Under the pieces are notes generated by a model, which worked only from the letters and a program-made list of their open reading frames with translations, had not been told where the DNA came from and did not search any database. Made by a program: the position numbers and the translations under genes. Shown one piece after another: positions 1 through 12,915 of a stretch of DNA of 64,000 nt. The DNA comes from Enchytraeus crypticus (lineage: Eukaryota; Annelida; Clitellata; Enchytraeida; Enchytraeidae), in contig CAJHZI010000794.1 of assembly GCA_905160935.1 (NCBI GenBank), positions 3,593,501-3,657,500 of the forward strand, in the 5' to 3' direction. Each line of letters starts with the position of its first letter. Position 1 is the first letter of the stretch.

Positions 1-1005
1 TAACAAAACATCAGATAAACTTGTAAGCAAAACTTATTTCCTTGAACAAAATAGGCTCATATTTAACAAACATCCAATAGCCCTGCAACACGCTTGTAAA
101 TTTTAACTCTTCTGTTTAACTAGTTTTTTACTGTTTTATCTCTACATCCGAAACGAATAAATTTTCTAATAGTCCAACATTCTAAAGACACATCTTAAGA
201 AAGCTAACTTGCACCCACAATTTTTATTCATTTTAAGACAGATACTTCCCCACATTTAGCATGACAAACACTTTCTGCATGTTTAGACAAGACCTACAGA
301 ACTAACAGTGAGTGGTTGATAAGGATTATATATCTAATGTACAAAGTTGAAGACAACTGAATTCACAAAGAATCATACAAGTGAGTGACACACCTGATGC
401 AAAACACCAATTTCAAAAAGAAGATTTAATTACAAGTAAACATCGCAACAAGAAGCAGAAAGCTTCAATAGAGCACAAAATAAATATTAAATCGTTAAAT
501 AATCTACAACTTAAACAAAACCATTTAAAAGTGTACAGAGGGTAAAAAATGTTCACTGCTCTAACTATTTAACCATTTTTGAGGATACAGAAACACAACA
601 TTGTGTACAAGCGTTAAACTATAATTTAAAAGTGCTAACAATTCATGTTAAATATATCAAATAACGTCAATTAATGAGGATTTAAAGTATGGTATCTACC
701 TGAACGTGATGTCAGGTAGATTTAGAGTGAACTAGCTAACTACTAACAGTATGACACACGAGCGCCTTGATCAATGACTCAAAAAGAAAGCATGAGCCGA
801 AAACAGTGCAAGTCCGCTATCAAAGGTAAGATTGACAATAGATCACCGATGAGATAGATCTAAGCTCAGTTATGGAGCAGTATTGGACATACAAGATCAA
901 AAATTTTCAGGCAAAGAAATTCATAATCTTGGAGCAGTTGAACAAATGATAGCCCATTATTTTTAAAAAAAGCTTAAATATATATAATATATACACTTCA
1001 CTTAC
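1..1005. other. No gene seen; probable intron or flank of the DnaJ gene
   Basis: AT-rich sequence with no exon-like reading frame that I can support on either strand. Because the J-domain exon at 1006-1065 ends in a good 5' splice site pointing this way, the stretch is probably the next intron of that gene. I looked for the following J-domain sequence (FKEISFAYEVL-like) on the minus strand and did not find it. Confidence 0.5.
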
Positions 1006-1065
1006 TTTTTCACCTTGTTCGGGGTTTTTATCAGGATGGAACTCTTTTGCCAATCGATGATAGGC
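1006..1065 (-). CDS. DnaJ/Hsp40 J-domain exon (type I, DNAJA2-like)
   Basis: Sixty bases on the minus strand read AYHRLAKEFHPDKNPEQGEK without a break. They are bounded by a 3' splice site (TTTGCTGTAG, 1066-1075) and a consensus 5' splice site (GTAAGTG, 999-1005). The peptide is helix II of a J domain, the invariant HPD loop that stimulates Hsp70 ATPase activity, and the beginning of helix III. The KEFHPDKNP wording is closest, from memory, to cytosolic type I co-chaperones of the DNAJA2 kind. The exon starts in phase 0 and ends after two bases of a lysine codon. The first exon (the LYDILGV-like start) should lie at higher coordinates, but I could not find it between 1066 and 9700; the rest of the gene should lie left of the window. 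Family assignment is firm; the exact paralogue is not. Confidence 0.85.
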
Positions 1066-2170
1066 CTACAGCAAATATGAAATGATCAATAACACACGTT
1101 CATGATGGTAATAAATACATGTATAGTCAATATTATAAATTGTATCAATATGTCACAGATGATTTATGGCAAAACTTTTGATTAATACATTTAGTAATTT
1201 GCAATACTTAGTGATTGTTTTCTTTCTCTCTCTTTTTTGTTCTCTCAAGTGGCAGGCCATTTCATGTGATCATCCTAGGGCTGGTTTCAGTCAAAGACTT
1301 CTCTATCATGTTCCTTCACAAGGCACCACTCTTTACCATTTTCTCGATATTCATTCTTTTTTCCTTCTGTTTTCCCATACAAGCTAGTTCCAGCAGCCTT
1401 CACGTCTTTTTCGAGGCAGTCTTTCTATATTCATTTAGGTCTTCTTACTGTTCATTTGCAATCTGCTTTGTAGTTAAATATATTTTGTGGTCCCCTACAT
1501 ATATTCCTATTACAGTATTCTTTTACGCCCAGCAAGACTCAATTAATGAATACATTGATCCCATCACAACTTTAGGCTAAACATCTTCCAAACTATAATG
1601 TAGCCCTTAACATTGAAAATGGCTTTTGTTGTGGTTCCATTGCCTCCTTCAGTTCATGCTTTACCATATTTCATGATATGCACAGATTACAATTCATCTC
1701 TGTTCCTGAGCGGCTGAGACATAGCACGAAAATCTTATTCAGGCGATCATTTAAAATATGTTCAAATTTCAAATATAATTAAAATTGAAACAAACCTAAA
1801 GTTACTCTCACAAATCTATCAATGGAAAGCTAAAAAATAGTAACAACATAATAACAGTTGTAAGGCATACTTCACAAAATTCATAGAAATCCATCTACAA
1901 TTAATTGGGAAGCAAAACCACTTCAGAACCTCAATAAAATTCAAAACAAAAGGCTACATTAATATTCCAAACTAAAGGTTACATTAGTATTCGAAATTAA
2001 AGGCTACATAATAATATTTACAATAATTAACTTGAATAATATCGACTAAGCAAAGTTAGGGATAATTTGATTTACCAATCCATTAAATAAAACTGCGGTT
2101 TAATGAAGACAAACATTTTCAAGAGCTCATTGAACGATGCGGCGTATTGATAGTGGTCACGAGAGCCAAT
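1066..2170. other. No gene seen; probable intron
   Basis: Contains two overlapping open frames on the plus strand near 1166-1580 (73 and 121 codons) that are rich in F, S and L. They lack splice sites or recognisable motifs and look like chance frames in pyrimidine-rich intron sequence. Confidence 0.4.
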
Positions 2171-2171
2171 T

Positions 2172-2442
2172 AACATCACTGTCATCTTCATCTTCCCCTA
2201 AATTCCAGTTTATCTAGCATCGGAATATGAATAGTTCTTCTCCAGTCTTGTCTGTGTGTGAGGAATTTTTCAATTCGTCTTAGAAAACTTTGTAGCTATA
2301 TCTGGAGCCTAGGCGCTCATAAACCGAATACCCTTTCTGACGCTGGTTTGAATCTTAGCTAATGCTTGTTAGCTTTTTAACACACCAGCAGTCTATGGTT
2401 GGTCCATTCCATAGCAATCAGGACACAACACGGGTCACGAAT
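2172..2442 (-). repeat. Interspersed repeat, (GAT)n-tail family, minus-oriented copy
   Basis: Shares the blocks GGAGCCTAGGCGCTCA and CCCTTTCTGACGCTGGTTTG, and the ending ACACAACACGGGT, with sequences at 25789-25925 and 44770-45065 (same orientation) and at 33421-33690 and 42851-43132 (opposite orientation). All copies begin, on this strand, with a CATCATC/CTTC-rich run, which in the opposite orientation is a GATGAT 3' tail. I take it for the 3' end of a retroelement. Confidence 0.6.
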
Positions 2443-3079
2443 GCCGATTAAGCTTGTGAATTATATTTCGAATCAGCCATTAAAGACCAGAGTTAGGAGG
2501 CTATAGCCGCTATACTTAATTAAATAAAGTTAGGACAAACCCTACACCTAGGGCGTGTTCTATAAACTTGCTAATCTCATTACAAACCTTTTTTATTTCA
2601 CTCATTTGAGCATTCCGCGAAACCCCTAAAACGGAATAAAGATCGACATTCTCTCCGTTCACAGCCATACTCCTAATAAAATACTAATCAGGAGCTCAAC
2701 CCGCTGAAAAGTGAAATTAGTTTTACAGCTAAAATCTTATTGATAAACACAACACATCACCATAGATAAGATGTCCGCAGTGTTTCCAAAAGTGAAAGTA
2801 GAACACTTTCATGGTAATCAGAGCCGAACCATAGAATACAAAATAATTCTATATCTTTGAGCCGAACAAGCTTCTTGATGATGACAATTATTTTTATGAG
2901 TTACTTTTCGGGAATTTCTCGTGCCTTTTACTCTATAGCATAGCTCAACGATCTCCATAAATATTAAAGATACAAAGTCATATTGTGCGAGATATTTTAT
3001 AACAATATCGAGCACTATTGAGACAAATCCAAGTCAGTGAGAAAAAGGAAGCTCCAAAAAATCGTGTAAATTCCAAAAG

Positions 3080-3300
3080 CCAGAAATCAGTCCAAATATA
3101 AAGGGAATAAAAGAAAAGGAAGTTTACGTGCTGGTTGCAACTCATGGACGCTGGATGGAAAATAACGATTGAAAATGTAGGTCTTCAACTGCCTATGAAA
3201 CTGCTCAAAGGAAAGCAAAGGCCGATGTGATTCGAACGAAGAGAGACGAGTGGATGGAAGAGAATTCCAGATCTGCAATGCAACATGCTGGAAAGAGCGA
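3080..3300 (-). pseudogene. LINE reverse-transcriptase ORF, C-terminal remnant
   Basis: The minus strand from about 3278 to 3087 reads LQIWNSLPSTRL, then SFEQFHRQLKTYIFNRYF. In jockey/CR1-type LINEs the end of ORF2 characteristically reads WNSLPxxI followed by a spaced SxxxFKxxLKTYLF, so this is almost certainly a decayed 3' fragment. No upstream reverse-transcriptase motifs remain. Confidence 0.65.
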
Positions 3301-3841
3301 TTAAATAGCTTAGAGTGTGCATGTAAGCTATATTGTAGCCTGTAGGTCTCTAAAGATTATCTTTTTCAGTTATATGGTATGATGATTAAAATTCATTATT
3401 GAAGATTAAATTGAGTCCTATAAATTCTGATTATAATTCGCTTAATTTATACACAGTATATTTTATAAGATTTTAATTGAACTCTTTTGTTCTTCGTTCT
3501 ATAAGTTGTTCAAGCCTAGAGTGTGGTGACATAGGAAAGTTTTCTGTATCCCATAGGGTGATTGGTAAGTGGAAGTGGAACTCTGAGTCAGGAGGTTGTG
3601 AATAATAGGCTGTTGTAATAGGTTGTCGGTGAATAGTTTTAAAAACAAGCTGGATGTTGTATGATTGGGGATTTAAATAAGCCCTTGGCTTTCTGAATTC
3701 CCTTTTTCTGCTATCTGTGAGTCAAAACGAATAGAATAACGAAAGATGGTAGCAGTTCTGGTAAATTTTTATAAGCTATAATATATAAAGTTTTAAATAA
3801 ATTTATTTTAGGTACTCCAATATTTTAATACAGGAATCCAG

Positions 3842-3985
3842 GCTGGAGTCAGTGGCGATGAAGGTAAGTTATTTGACCACGGATCAGTATGTGCGGGGTT
3901 CAAATCCTGGGCTCGACCGTTAGTGACATCGCTTTCGAGTGAGGAAACTGACGTTAACATGAGCTTTTTACGCGTATTTTATTAT
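3842..3985 (+). repeat. tRNA-derived SINE, family 1
   Basis: Starts GGCTGGAGTCAGTGGCGATG, contains a pol III B box (GGGGTTCAAATCC) and ends with the conserved tail CTTTCGAGTGAGGAAACTG then ACGTTAAC. Full relatives lie at 26241, 46074, 49144 and, reversed, 46750-46880. The 5' domain resembles a tRNA (A box near TGGCGATGAAGG); the 3' domain is the tail shared with other families in this window. Confidence 0.85.
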
Positions 3986-6240
3986 AATAGTACACAAAGA
4001 TTTGACTCTCAAATTCCTATCTAAATGATCTAACTGTCACAAAAGTGCCCAAAGCGCCAAAACTGACACAAATGAAACCTCCATATTGCAACGGGTAAAT
4101 TACTCATTGGTTCAATATAGTCCATCTCAAACAGAATGAAATTGTACATATTATGTTCAAAAACGAAATTTAAACTTCTACAAATGTGTGTAAAATTGTA
4201 TTTATTACTTAACGTTATAACAATGGTATCTTTCAATCAGAATGTTTACAAATGAAACAACAACAGTAACTCGCAGACGATCGTGATATCGTTTTCATAC
4301 AGATAGTATAGCTCAGCTCAGCGAGGATTCGAACGTAGAATCCTTAAATACAATATCAAAGAACTAGCTTGGTAGGCAAACACTGTTCGAATTCAGATGA
4401 ATTAGTGCAAACTTCAACAGAGTTTTTTTTATCACAGAACTCACTATCCACGTTTTTTAATTTAACAAGATTAAACACGGCAACGAGACATTTAAATATA
4501 TCTCTTATTAAACTAAAGCAGACTAATATTACTTCAGGAATAATGAGAATTACGCAACAGAAGATCGATGACATCTTTACACAGCAGAAGTGATAGATTC
4601 AACAAATATAGAAGTGATCATACAAGAAATTCGCGAATTCATTCTGAATTTCGCATTTTGACACATCACCAGCAACAGAGGACTAAAGTAAAGCCAAAAG
4701 TGGGATGTTTAGAAAGGCTACAGAGAACAAGATCAAGATATGCAAGATGATGAACAGTCATCGAGATAAGGAATCGAGGCATCAGAAGAAACAAATCAGC
4801 CAGTACTACACTAATAATTTCTACAATAACAATAACTAATAGTAGCGTCCACCGGTTAATAGACCTAAAAATAGACTGCGGCAAAGTGAGCGAAAATAAG
4901 TATTAGTTTTTGGATTGATAGTCATATAATTGGTCCCACTGAACGCTCCCGAACCAATGAGCTACGTTAATTCCTCGATAGAATGATCACACTGTTCAAC
5001 TCATAGAGTTCAAGCGCAATAGATAAAGCATTAGCTGCTAAAGCTCTGACTGATCGTACACACTGTCATAATAAAACATGCTGAAACTATTTATATTATA
5101 AATGTGGCACCTTCTCATCACAGACACACCCTAACTATCTTCATCCTTCCCTCTTTCTAATATTCAGCCAAACTCGGGTTCAAGACACATAGTACTATTA
5201 ATCGGCTAACATTAAAGAATTCAGATAATTTGCAGCGAAAACGCTGACTCGCTGATATCAGATTCAGCAGAGGATGGATTGGAGAAGGTTATGGCGGATG
5301 AGTTCATTTATCTGACAACTGTCACTTACAGGGGCCTCGTTTACTTGAATGCCTCTAAACGCCTACATGCTACCATTTCCACGATCGTTACTATGCTTAT
5401 TTTATCGAAGTATGAAAACTATTGTTATCTTCAACAAAGTTAAATCAAAACAATACTGGATCAAGATTAGACTGTCGTGATATACAGACACAATTCTACT
5501 AAAACGAACTCAACAAACGACGATTTAAAATCCGGTTCCTGTCCAAAGACGACATCAGGGATAGTTAAATAGCACCGGAGTGAAGGCACTCTTAATTCAG
5601 AAAAGTCAAAGGCTGCACGCAATACTTCTAATGAGTTTTATGATGCGCCAATCTACAACGCAGGATTTTTCAATAGCGCTTCGAGTAGTTATTAACTAGA
5701 AAGTTTCATCACTAGGATTACTGAATATCTATGAACTCACCCCGAGCAAAACTACCGAGTGCACGTCAAATCTGAAGTAAGAGGTTACTGATCCAGCTCC
5801 GTCAATTTACATTGGCTATACCGTATCAATTTACAAAAATAGAAATAACGCTAACTGTAGATTGACACCTGCCAATGAAGATGGTAAATGTATATAAACC
5901 GATCATCATCAGAAAAATACTGCACAACAACACAACACACTATGCATTGGCTATACAGTCTATAGACCTACACTTTACACAAGACACGAGCAAATGGTCC
6001 ACAAGCATTCGTGCATGAACACAAGACATAACCTGCTACAAATCATTAAACAGGCAGGCGCATACACCTCAATGATGAAGAATATGAGCATTAGTCAATC
6101 ATATACATTTACAGAGTATCCCAGCACTCAACAAATTGATTTCATTACTTAACAAGACGTAAGTTATATTTCTAGATTTAATTTTTATCTTGGAGAGCAA
6201 AATCAAATTTCTTAAGATTTTATGAAAAACAATATATATA
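3986..6240. other. No gene seen; weak SINE trace
   Basis: Minus-strand GTTCGAATCC, a pol III B-box-like sequence, occurs near 4320-4345 and may be a worn SINE head. Two overlapping plus-strand frames at 4369-4750 (74 and 60 codons) match nothing I recognise and lack convincing splice sites. The rest is unremarkable AT-rich DNA. Confidence 0.4.
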
Positions 6241-6254
6241 TAAATATATGATAA

Positions 6255-6537
6255 GTATGATCCACATTATGATCAGCAAGATCCATATGATCAGCAAGAT
6301 CCATATGATCAGCAAGATCCATATGATCAGCACGATCCATATGATCAGCACGATCCATATGATCAGCACGATCCATATGATCACCAAGATCCATATGATC
6401 AGCACGATCCATATGATCAGCAAGATCCATATGATCAGCAAGATCCATATGATCAGCAAGATCCATATGATCAGCACGATCCATATGATCACCAAGATCC
6501 ATATGATCAGCACGATCCATATGATCAGCAAGATCCA
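6255..6537. repeat. 18-bp satellite array, about 15 units
   Basis: Tandem copies of CATATGATCAGCAAGATC with a few fixed variants (AGCAAG, AGCACG, ACCAAG). Because 18 is a multiple of three, several frames stay open through it: the minus strand gives hexapeptides HMDLAD/HMDRAD/HMDLGD, the plus strand MISKIH. Each unit contains the palindromes CATATG and TGATCA. The variant order suggests a higher-order repeat. I do not call it a gene: there are no splice sites or flanking domains. Confidence 0.95.
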
Positions 6538-6540
6538 TGC

Positions 6541-8650
6541 CAGGTACGGTCAAATGTTTCAGGTTCAGCAAAGCAGCAGACATTACTGTATTAGCTCCAT
6601 AGGTTTGTCCATTTTTAAACTATATAAAAGTCTGTTCAGTATTTCAAGATCTTAAACACAGGAAAACCTATTTAATGATCTCTACAAAAAATATTTCTTT
6701 ACACCCCTTAAAAATGATAATGGAATTATTAAATGGCAGTTTCAATATAAAAATCTCTAAGCTCAACCTTATATGTTCAGTTATAAATAAAAAATATAAA
6801 AATATTTCTAGTACGTCTCAGTAGCATAACGAAATATAGTTGAGCCAACCATATTCCATCCAATTTGGAAACTATGAACATCATAGCGATTTTGATCAGA
6901 CAGCAACACTGACTTCTTTCTATAACTCAAGGTTGCTGCCTATTGTTTACAATTAATTTGTCAGATGGTCATAAATTTAAATTTACAGAATCGTGAAGAT
7001 AACTATACAGACTCAGTTGAATGTTTCACTTAATCCAAGTTCAGCTTCTAAATCCTTCAATCATCATCAAACTACAGGTTAGTACTTGATCAGAAACATT
7101 AAATAAATCAGAAAAATTGTTTTCACAGAAAATTGAGCTATTGTGCTACAAGATACCAAACGATTACAAAATTACTAATTTATCTTCAGACAACAGTATA
7201 TTGCACACGTTTCCAACGATGTATTTTTACGGTACAATGACTATAATATGCAACTAAATTTAGTAGAGTAGGCTCATCAATTTTTAACAACAACAAATTG
7301 CCAACAATGCAACACTTCCAGTTGACTAAACCAGTGGCACAGTAAATTTCCTATAGCTGTACTTAGTGGATCAAAGGATGTTGTTAAAAGCAATGGTGGC
7401 TCTCCTACTAATAGTATTCTTGATATTCATACCTGGAAACGGACGTTAAGCTTGCTTTAGGTTTGAGATTATTTTTACAGACGTTAAACTTGCCTTATGC
7501 TTGAGATTACTAATCATTATTTGAGTACAGGGCAGAATCAAATACCAAACTTCTGCACGATATAAGGCTAGATATTATTTTTACGGACGCTAAACTTGTG
7601 CTTGAGATTATTATTAATCATTATTTGAGTATAGGGCAGAGTCAACTACCAAATATCTGCGCAGTCAGCACTGTCAAGCATACCAACGTGCTAACCAGCT
7701 GATACGTCAAACTTTGTCTCTCTACTACATCTAAAACAATTTCAGAGATAATTTTTCATTCTCCTCCACTGATCCTGAGTTTGTTGATTCTTACAGCACA
7801 CCTGCAGTCACGACAGACTATATTGACTTATATTGTTCGAAGGAACACAAAATGAAGAAAGAAAAGAAGATCTACACTGCAATGTCTATATTTAACAAGT
7901 GACCCTACAGAATGAATGTCACAGTCAGTACATGTACAATGAATGTCGTGCATTGTTGAGAATATATTGTACAGTTAGAAATGAATTTCTACACACTTTT
8001 CCATAGACTTTAACGTTTATTGGTCGAGCGTAGTAATAAGCATACCACAGAGCAATCAGTCCAAGCAATCAGGCAATGCATCCAGATACCAATCTCAACA
8101 GTACAACTGAAGAAGAGAATTACAACGAGTCATCTCAAAGTTCACAGCTTTGAAAGCACTTACTCTCCTATGATTAAACCTGATTGATTTAGGCTTTGCC
8201 ACACCCAGCATTTTATATCTTATTTCTAACAATCAATTCTACAGCAGAGCACTCTAGTAAGAAAACTAAATGAGCGCCTTTAGATACTGTAGTGTCACAC
8301 TGCTTAGTGTCATATTGTTGCATGTTACCTCTACACAGAATGTGAGTTAAGGCATCGCTAAATAAGCTGATTTCACACTGAATCCGTATTTCTGCTCGTT
8401 AGATTCAACTGAAAGTGACCTAAACAGAAACACAGTACAATAATCAATTTATCAATATTCATTTTAATTTATCACCCAATTTAATTTGGCCTCAGACCTA
8501 GATCATCAGGTGTCTCGGGGGAATCAAAGGTTAGCGCCACAATAAATATTACGTAATTAGAACAAACAAGAAGCTTCGATAAGAAGTCAGACAAAAATAA
8601 TATCTAGAATTGCTTAAGTAAAAGTTGGATAAAAGCATGGTTCTATTTTT
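6541..8650. other. No gene seen; includes a two-copy tandem duplication
   Basis: At about 7470-7660 a unit of roughly 105 bp occurs twice in tandem (both copies have TTATTTTTAC, GACG, CTAAACTTG, CATTATTTGAGTA and GGGCAGA in the same order). A partial copy precedes them after GGAAACGGACGTTAAG, which resembles the SINE tail. Nothing else is recognisable. Confidence 0.5.
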
Positions 8651-8656
8651 TTTGCA

Positions 8657-8785
8657 TCGGTGGGATAACCCAACCGGCAGCATGCTTGCCTGAGAAGTAG
8701 AAAGCTTTCTGTTTGATTCTCAATTAGTTCGTCTGTGACAGTATCTCTTGTCAAACATAAACATAGTTAAACTTAGCCTTAGAGT
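8657..8785 (+). repeat. SINE-like repeat, family 2
   Basis: GGGATAACCCAACCGGCAGC and GCTTGCCTGAGAAGTAGAAAG, followed by TGTGACAGTATCTCTTGTC, match the reverse complement of 62195-62315. The head looks like the D-arm of a tRNA; the 3' part is a divergent version of the common tail. Confidence 0.6.
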
Positions 8786-8864
8786 TTTCAATTTATCGGA
8801 AAGTGGTGAGTTGGCTAATTAACAGATTCAAGAATTAAAATAAGATAAAGATGGTAAAAATCAT

Positions 8865-9330
8865 AGTGTGAACCAAAACTTCTGTACGGCTGTGAACTGT
8901 GGTTGTTACAGTAGGAGAAAATTAGAAAACGTTAAAAACTCGAAACATGACCAACGAGAAGAATGGCGATTAAGTAGACTGTAAAACTGTCGCAATATAA
9001 CTGAAGAAGTGTAAATCAGTTGGCACAGTTAGGCAGCCGATAAGAAATAAAGAATAATAGGAAAGGATACGTTCCAAGAGGGGACAGTTCGTTAAAAGAA
9101 GTAATAGCAGGAAGACAGGAAGGAAAACAAATGAATAAAATCTGAGGTGCTAGATTACTAGAGAACCCATTTGTCCGTGCAAGGATATATTATGTGGAAG
9201 AGTTATAAGCTTTGGACATGCCACTACGCAGTATACCTGAAGATAGATAAAGAGAGAGACAGATAGATAGATAGATATATACTGTAGATAGATAGTTAGA
9301 TAGATAGAGAGAGAAAGAAAGACAGAGAAG
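8865..9330 (+). pseudogene. LINE 3' remnant with GA/GATA tail (plus strand)
   Basis: The broken plus-strand translation contains KLLYGCELWLLQ and ends ALDMPLRS. These correspond to the LLYxCETWTLKK block and the C-terminal YAMDLPLGSAL block seen on the minus strand at 45075-45465. Several stops interrupt it. It runs directly into a GATA/GAGA microsatellite (9235-9330), as other copies run into GA repeats. Confidence 0.5.
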
Positions 9331-9700
9331 ATAACACAATGGCATTTATTGTTACTTAAATTGTAGTTTTATTATAAAAGATATTGTCATCATTACCTTA
9401 AAATCATCAATCCATCCTAAGTATAAAAAATTAAATATAAAAAATTAAAACACCCGGGGATAAAAGTTTTTCTGATGCACTCCTGCCTAAAAATCGAATC
9501 AGAATTTTAAAAATCTAAGCAATTGGTGTGAGAATTATTCAGAAACTTAATCTGAGCAGAAGTTTGGTACAAGATGGCTTACAATCGCACATCAGCCGTT
9601 TTCACAGAAAAACTTTAGTTAATGCTTGATAATTACAAGTTTAATTCTTTAGTCAAAAGTATGTCAGGAACATTTGACTAATCTTGAAAATAATTCTCTA

Positions 9701-12700
9701 TTATACATAGTAAATTTTGCTAATTATCTCACCGGTGCTATTCAGATATTCCTCCGCTGATTCTCCACAGTGCATCTGATCGTGCTTATTGCTGCCACAG
9801 TTAGAACACATTAACTGCTGCACAGGTGTGGGCACATACGGCAACCGCATCAATGGTGGTCGGTGAGCGCGAACACCCGCAGCGACCCCATATCTACCGG
9901 GATATCTGAGGCTGCTGGCGCCACCTGGCAAGCTAGACGATCTAACGATCCTCCCGCCGCCATGTCGGTACTGCTGCGGAGCACGAGGGGGCGCGGGACC
10001 GGAGCCCCGAGGAACATACGGATGTTGGAATTGAAGCTGCGACTGGGCATTCGGATGACGTGGCATTTGTTGCTGGTGCGACAAATGTTGTGGTTGAGAG
10101 AGCTGCTGTTGCGGCAAGTAATTCTGACGGTGGACGGGCAAGTTTTGTGGCTGCGACGATTGTTTCTGATGTGACAGTTCTAGACGCGGAAACTGCTGTT
10201 GCGTCAAGTTCTGCGGTGGCAATTGCTGCTGCTGTGGCAATTGCTGCTGCTGTGACAACTGTTGCTGCTGTGACAATTGTTGTTGATGTGACAATTGTTG
10301 CTGCTGTGACAATTGTTGCTGCTGTGACAATAGCTGCTGCTGTGAAGACAGTTGCTGCTGCGGTAAATGCCGTCGCGACAGCTGCTGCTTCTGTGACCTC
10401 TGATGGTTCAGCTGCTGCATCCAATGTGGATTCTGCTGCTGCAACGGTAAGTACATTTGTTGTGGCTGACCATGTGGTTGTATAAACAGCTGTTGTTGCA
10501 TCGGCAGCTGTTGCTGTTGTTGTAGCTGTAAATACTGCTGCTGCATATTCTGCTGCTGCTGCTGTGAGGAGTCCTGTAGTAACTGCTGTTGTTGCAATGG
10601 CTGAGGGACCACCTGCAACTGCTGAGGTATCAGATGCATTTGATTAGCGCCATTATTAGTCGAAGATAGGACTGACGGTTGCACGCCTGGTGGTAAGTAC
10701 TGCGACGCATCGGGTTGCACTGTTTGTTGTACGCCTGGTTGCACAGGCTGTTGCATACTGGGAGGCATGGCGTAATAGTAGAAGATAGGAGCAGAGAGGA
10801 GACTAGGAGGAGGTATGATTTCTTTGACGACAGCTTGGCCGCACGCCAAACAAATATTCTTAACGTCTTCACCTCCCTCAACGTGACTAGGCGAAGTCTT
10901 TGAACACGACGTGATGTGTGTAGGAGCAAAGGTTCCGGGTGGAAGCACCTGATTGGGTGTAGGGGCTAGGAAAATGGAATTCATGTGTGAGAGAGCAGTC
11001 AAATGTGGAGGAGGAAGAAATGGAAATGGAGGCATCGGAAAATTAGGAGGAAAGACGGGAACCGGAGCAACGGGTAGGGTAGGATTTATTGAAGGATTGT
11101 ACGGAAATCCAGCGACACTGATACTGATTCCAGACCCTTGATCACCAGCTTCACTTGGAGAGCTTATTGCAACCACTTGTGAATAGTCATGCTCTCCTTT
11201 ATTGCTGGCACTCACCGTTTCCCAGTTAGGTACCATCTCAGCATCGGGTAGAGGAATTGCAGCAACAGTTTGATAACTATTCGGCAGCGGATGCAATATA
11301 AAAGGTGGCAAAACGGGATTGATATTTTGAACCAACTTTGTGCTGTCAATAGGCAGTTGTACAGTAGCAGGAGATAATAGTGCTTCATTCATTGGTGCAG
11401 AGGAAGGCAGCAGTAGACCTATACTATCACTAGAACTCGCTTCAGACGATATCAAACTAGAAGATGTAACATCGTATGATACTATATTAGGATCACATTG
11501 TTTAGGAAGAAAGTTGTCAACAGGCACACCAACAGTTAATGCAAGGGAATTGGCCTGACTCGATAGCAACACATTCTGCGCCAATAGATCATCACCAAAG
11601 ACCTCTTCAATATCATTATTTTTATCAGCATCATCCGAGATAACGTTACAATTATCGATGTCTGAAGTGGTAATATTATAATGAGTCTCATGCAGATTAT
11701 TAAAGAGCCCAGATTCATTAATCCTAACACCATAATTATCTATTTCGTTCACATTAATGCCATAGCCATCCCCTTCGTTCATGTTACAGTTGTCAATATC
11801 GCTCAAGTTAACTCCATAACTATCAGGCTCAAATAAACCAGCTGAATCGATATCAACAGTTTCACCTGACTGGCTGCTATCGCTACTCTGGCTGTCTTCA
11901 ATATTTGCGTTATTATTATCGTTACCACTTCCACCATTTGTTGCATTCTCGTTTCCACTACTACTACTGCTGCTACTATTAGCCCCGCTTTCACAGCTAC
12001 TGCTCATATTGCTATTACCGCTACTATCCAACGCTACCGGTTTCAGATTGTAGTAAGGTCGGCTTGGACGGCCACAAACAACGCTGGCAACAAGTTGGCG
12101 AACAACAGCAGCCTCGGAAATGGTTGTCGCAGGGGCGGAGAAACGAACTGGTTGACAAGCAATGACTGTCGACAAGGTCAGTGCACTAGATGTCTGGATG
12201 AATGATGATTTGTTGTCATCTTGCAGACGACTAACCGCCTGACTATCCTCACTTGATAAAGAAGATGACGCAGCGTCCGAGGGAACAGATTCATTTATCC
12301 GGTTCACGTGTGGATATATTGGTAGAGCGTCAGAAGTGATAGAATTATTCTCTACTGTCCCGAGTGAAGCGGCATTAGGAAATGATAAAATGGCACTTGA
12401 GGATGACTCATTTAACTGTCCAACGCGTGTTCCCTGCACAATACTAGAAGCAGAGGATTCGTTCCATCCTGTTGCTCGCAGAGAATAGTCTGATATCCCT
12501 GAAGCTGCACGAGAAGAAATGGAATTTAGCTGCGACACAGAGCTAACGCTGCACATCGATGCAAAAGCTTTGGCATCAGATTCACTTAGTCGTGTCTCAT
12601 ATAAGTCAACCGCAGACACTGGATCAGAGAGGACAGTGTTACCCTTTCCTATCATGCCCAGGCTATCATCTCCTAGTGATTCCATTTCTCTGTCGCGTGT

Positions 12701-12915
12701 CTGGAACTCATGAGATACAAGTCTCTTAAAGACAGTTTGAGATCCAGATGGTACATATCCAATATGAAGTTCCTCCGCAACACTCTTTAGAGGAGGTTCG
12801 GTACTAAACTGTGACGTCATAGCATAGTTGTGAAAGGAATCCATCTGAATGATTTTAGTATCGTCATCATCTTTCACATTCAATCTGTCCAATTGTCGTT
12901 CTAATCCATTCTCAG
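9701..12915 (-). CDS. ZCCHC14: ZCCHC14-like, large terminal exon
   Basis: One open frame of about 1,070 codons from the acceptor TATGCAG at 12916-12922. Order: a Ser-rich acidic region; an Asn/Asp-rich repeat (DSYGVNLSDIDNCN, DGYGINVNEIDNYG) near the middle; Pro-rich PPNFPMPPFPFLPPPH; the pair CLACG; a glutamine-rich run of about 250 residues built from QQQLSQQQQL units (about 9990-10620); an RG/R-rich stretch; and the CCHC knuckle. The frame stops at 9701, but a strong 5' splice site (ACCG|GTGAGA) at 9733 lies 12 codons after the knuckle. ZCCHC14 carries a conserved short tail there, so a further small exon left of 9701 is possible; I did not find it. This exon is GC-richer than its surroundings. 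Confidence 0.85.

Noticed and set aside
1166-1580. Phe/Ser-rich plus-strand frames
   Set aside because: Overlapping frames in pyrimidine-rich intron sequence without motifs or splice sites.
9850-12713. Plus- and minus-strand frames overlapping the large ZCCHC14-like exon (for example 9863-10485)
   Set aside because: Alanine/valine-rich shadows of CAG/CAA repeats and of Ser codons in the real frame.
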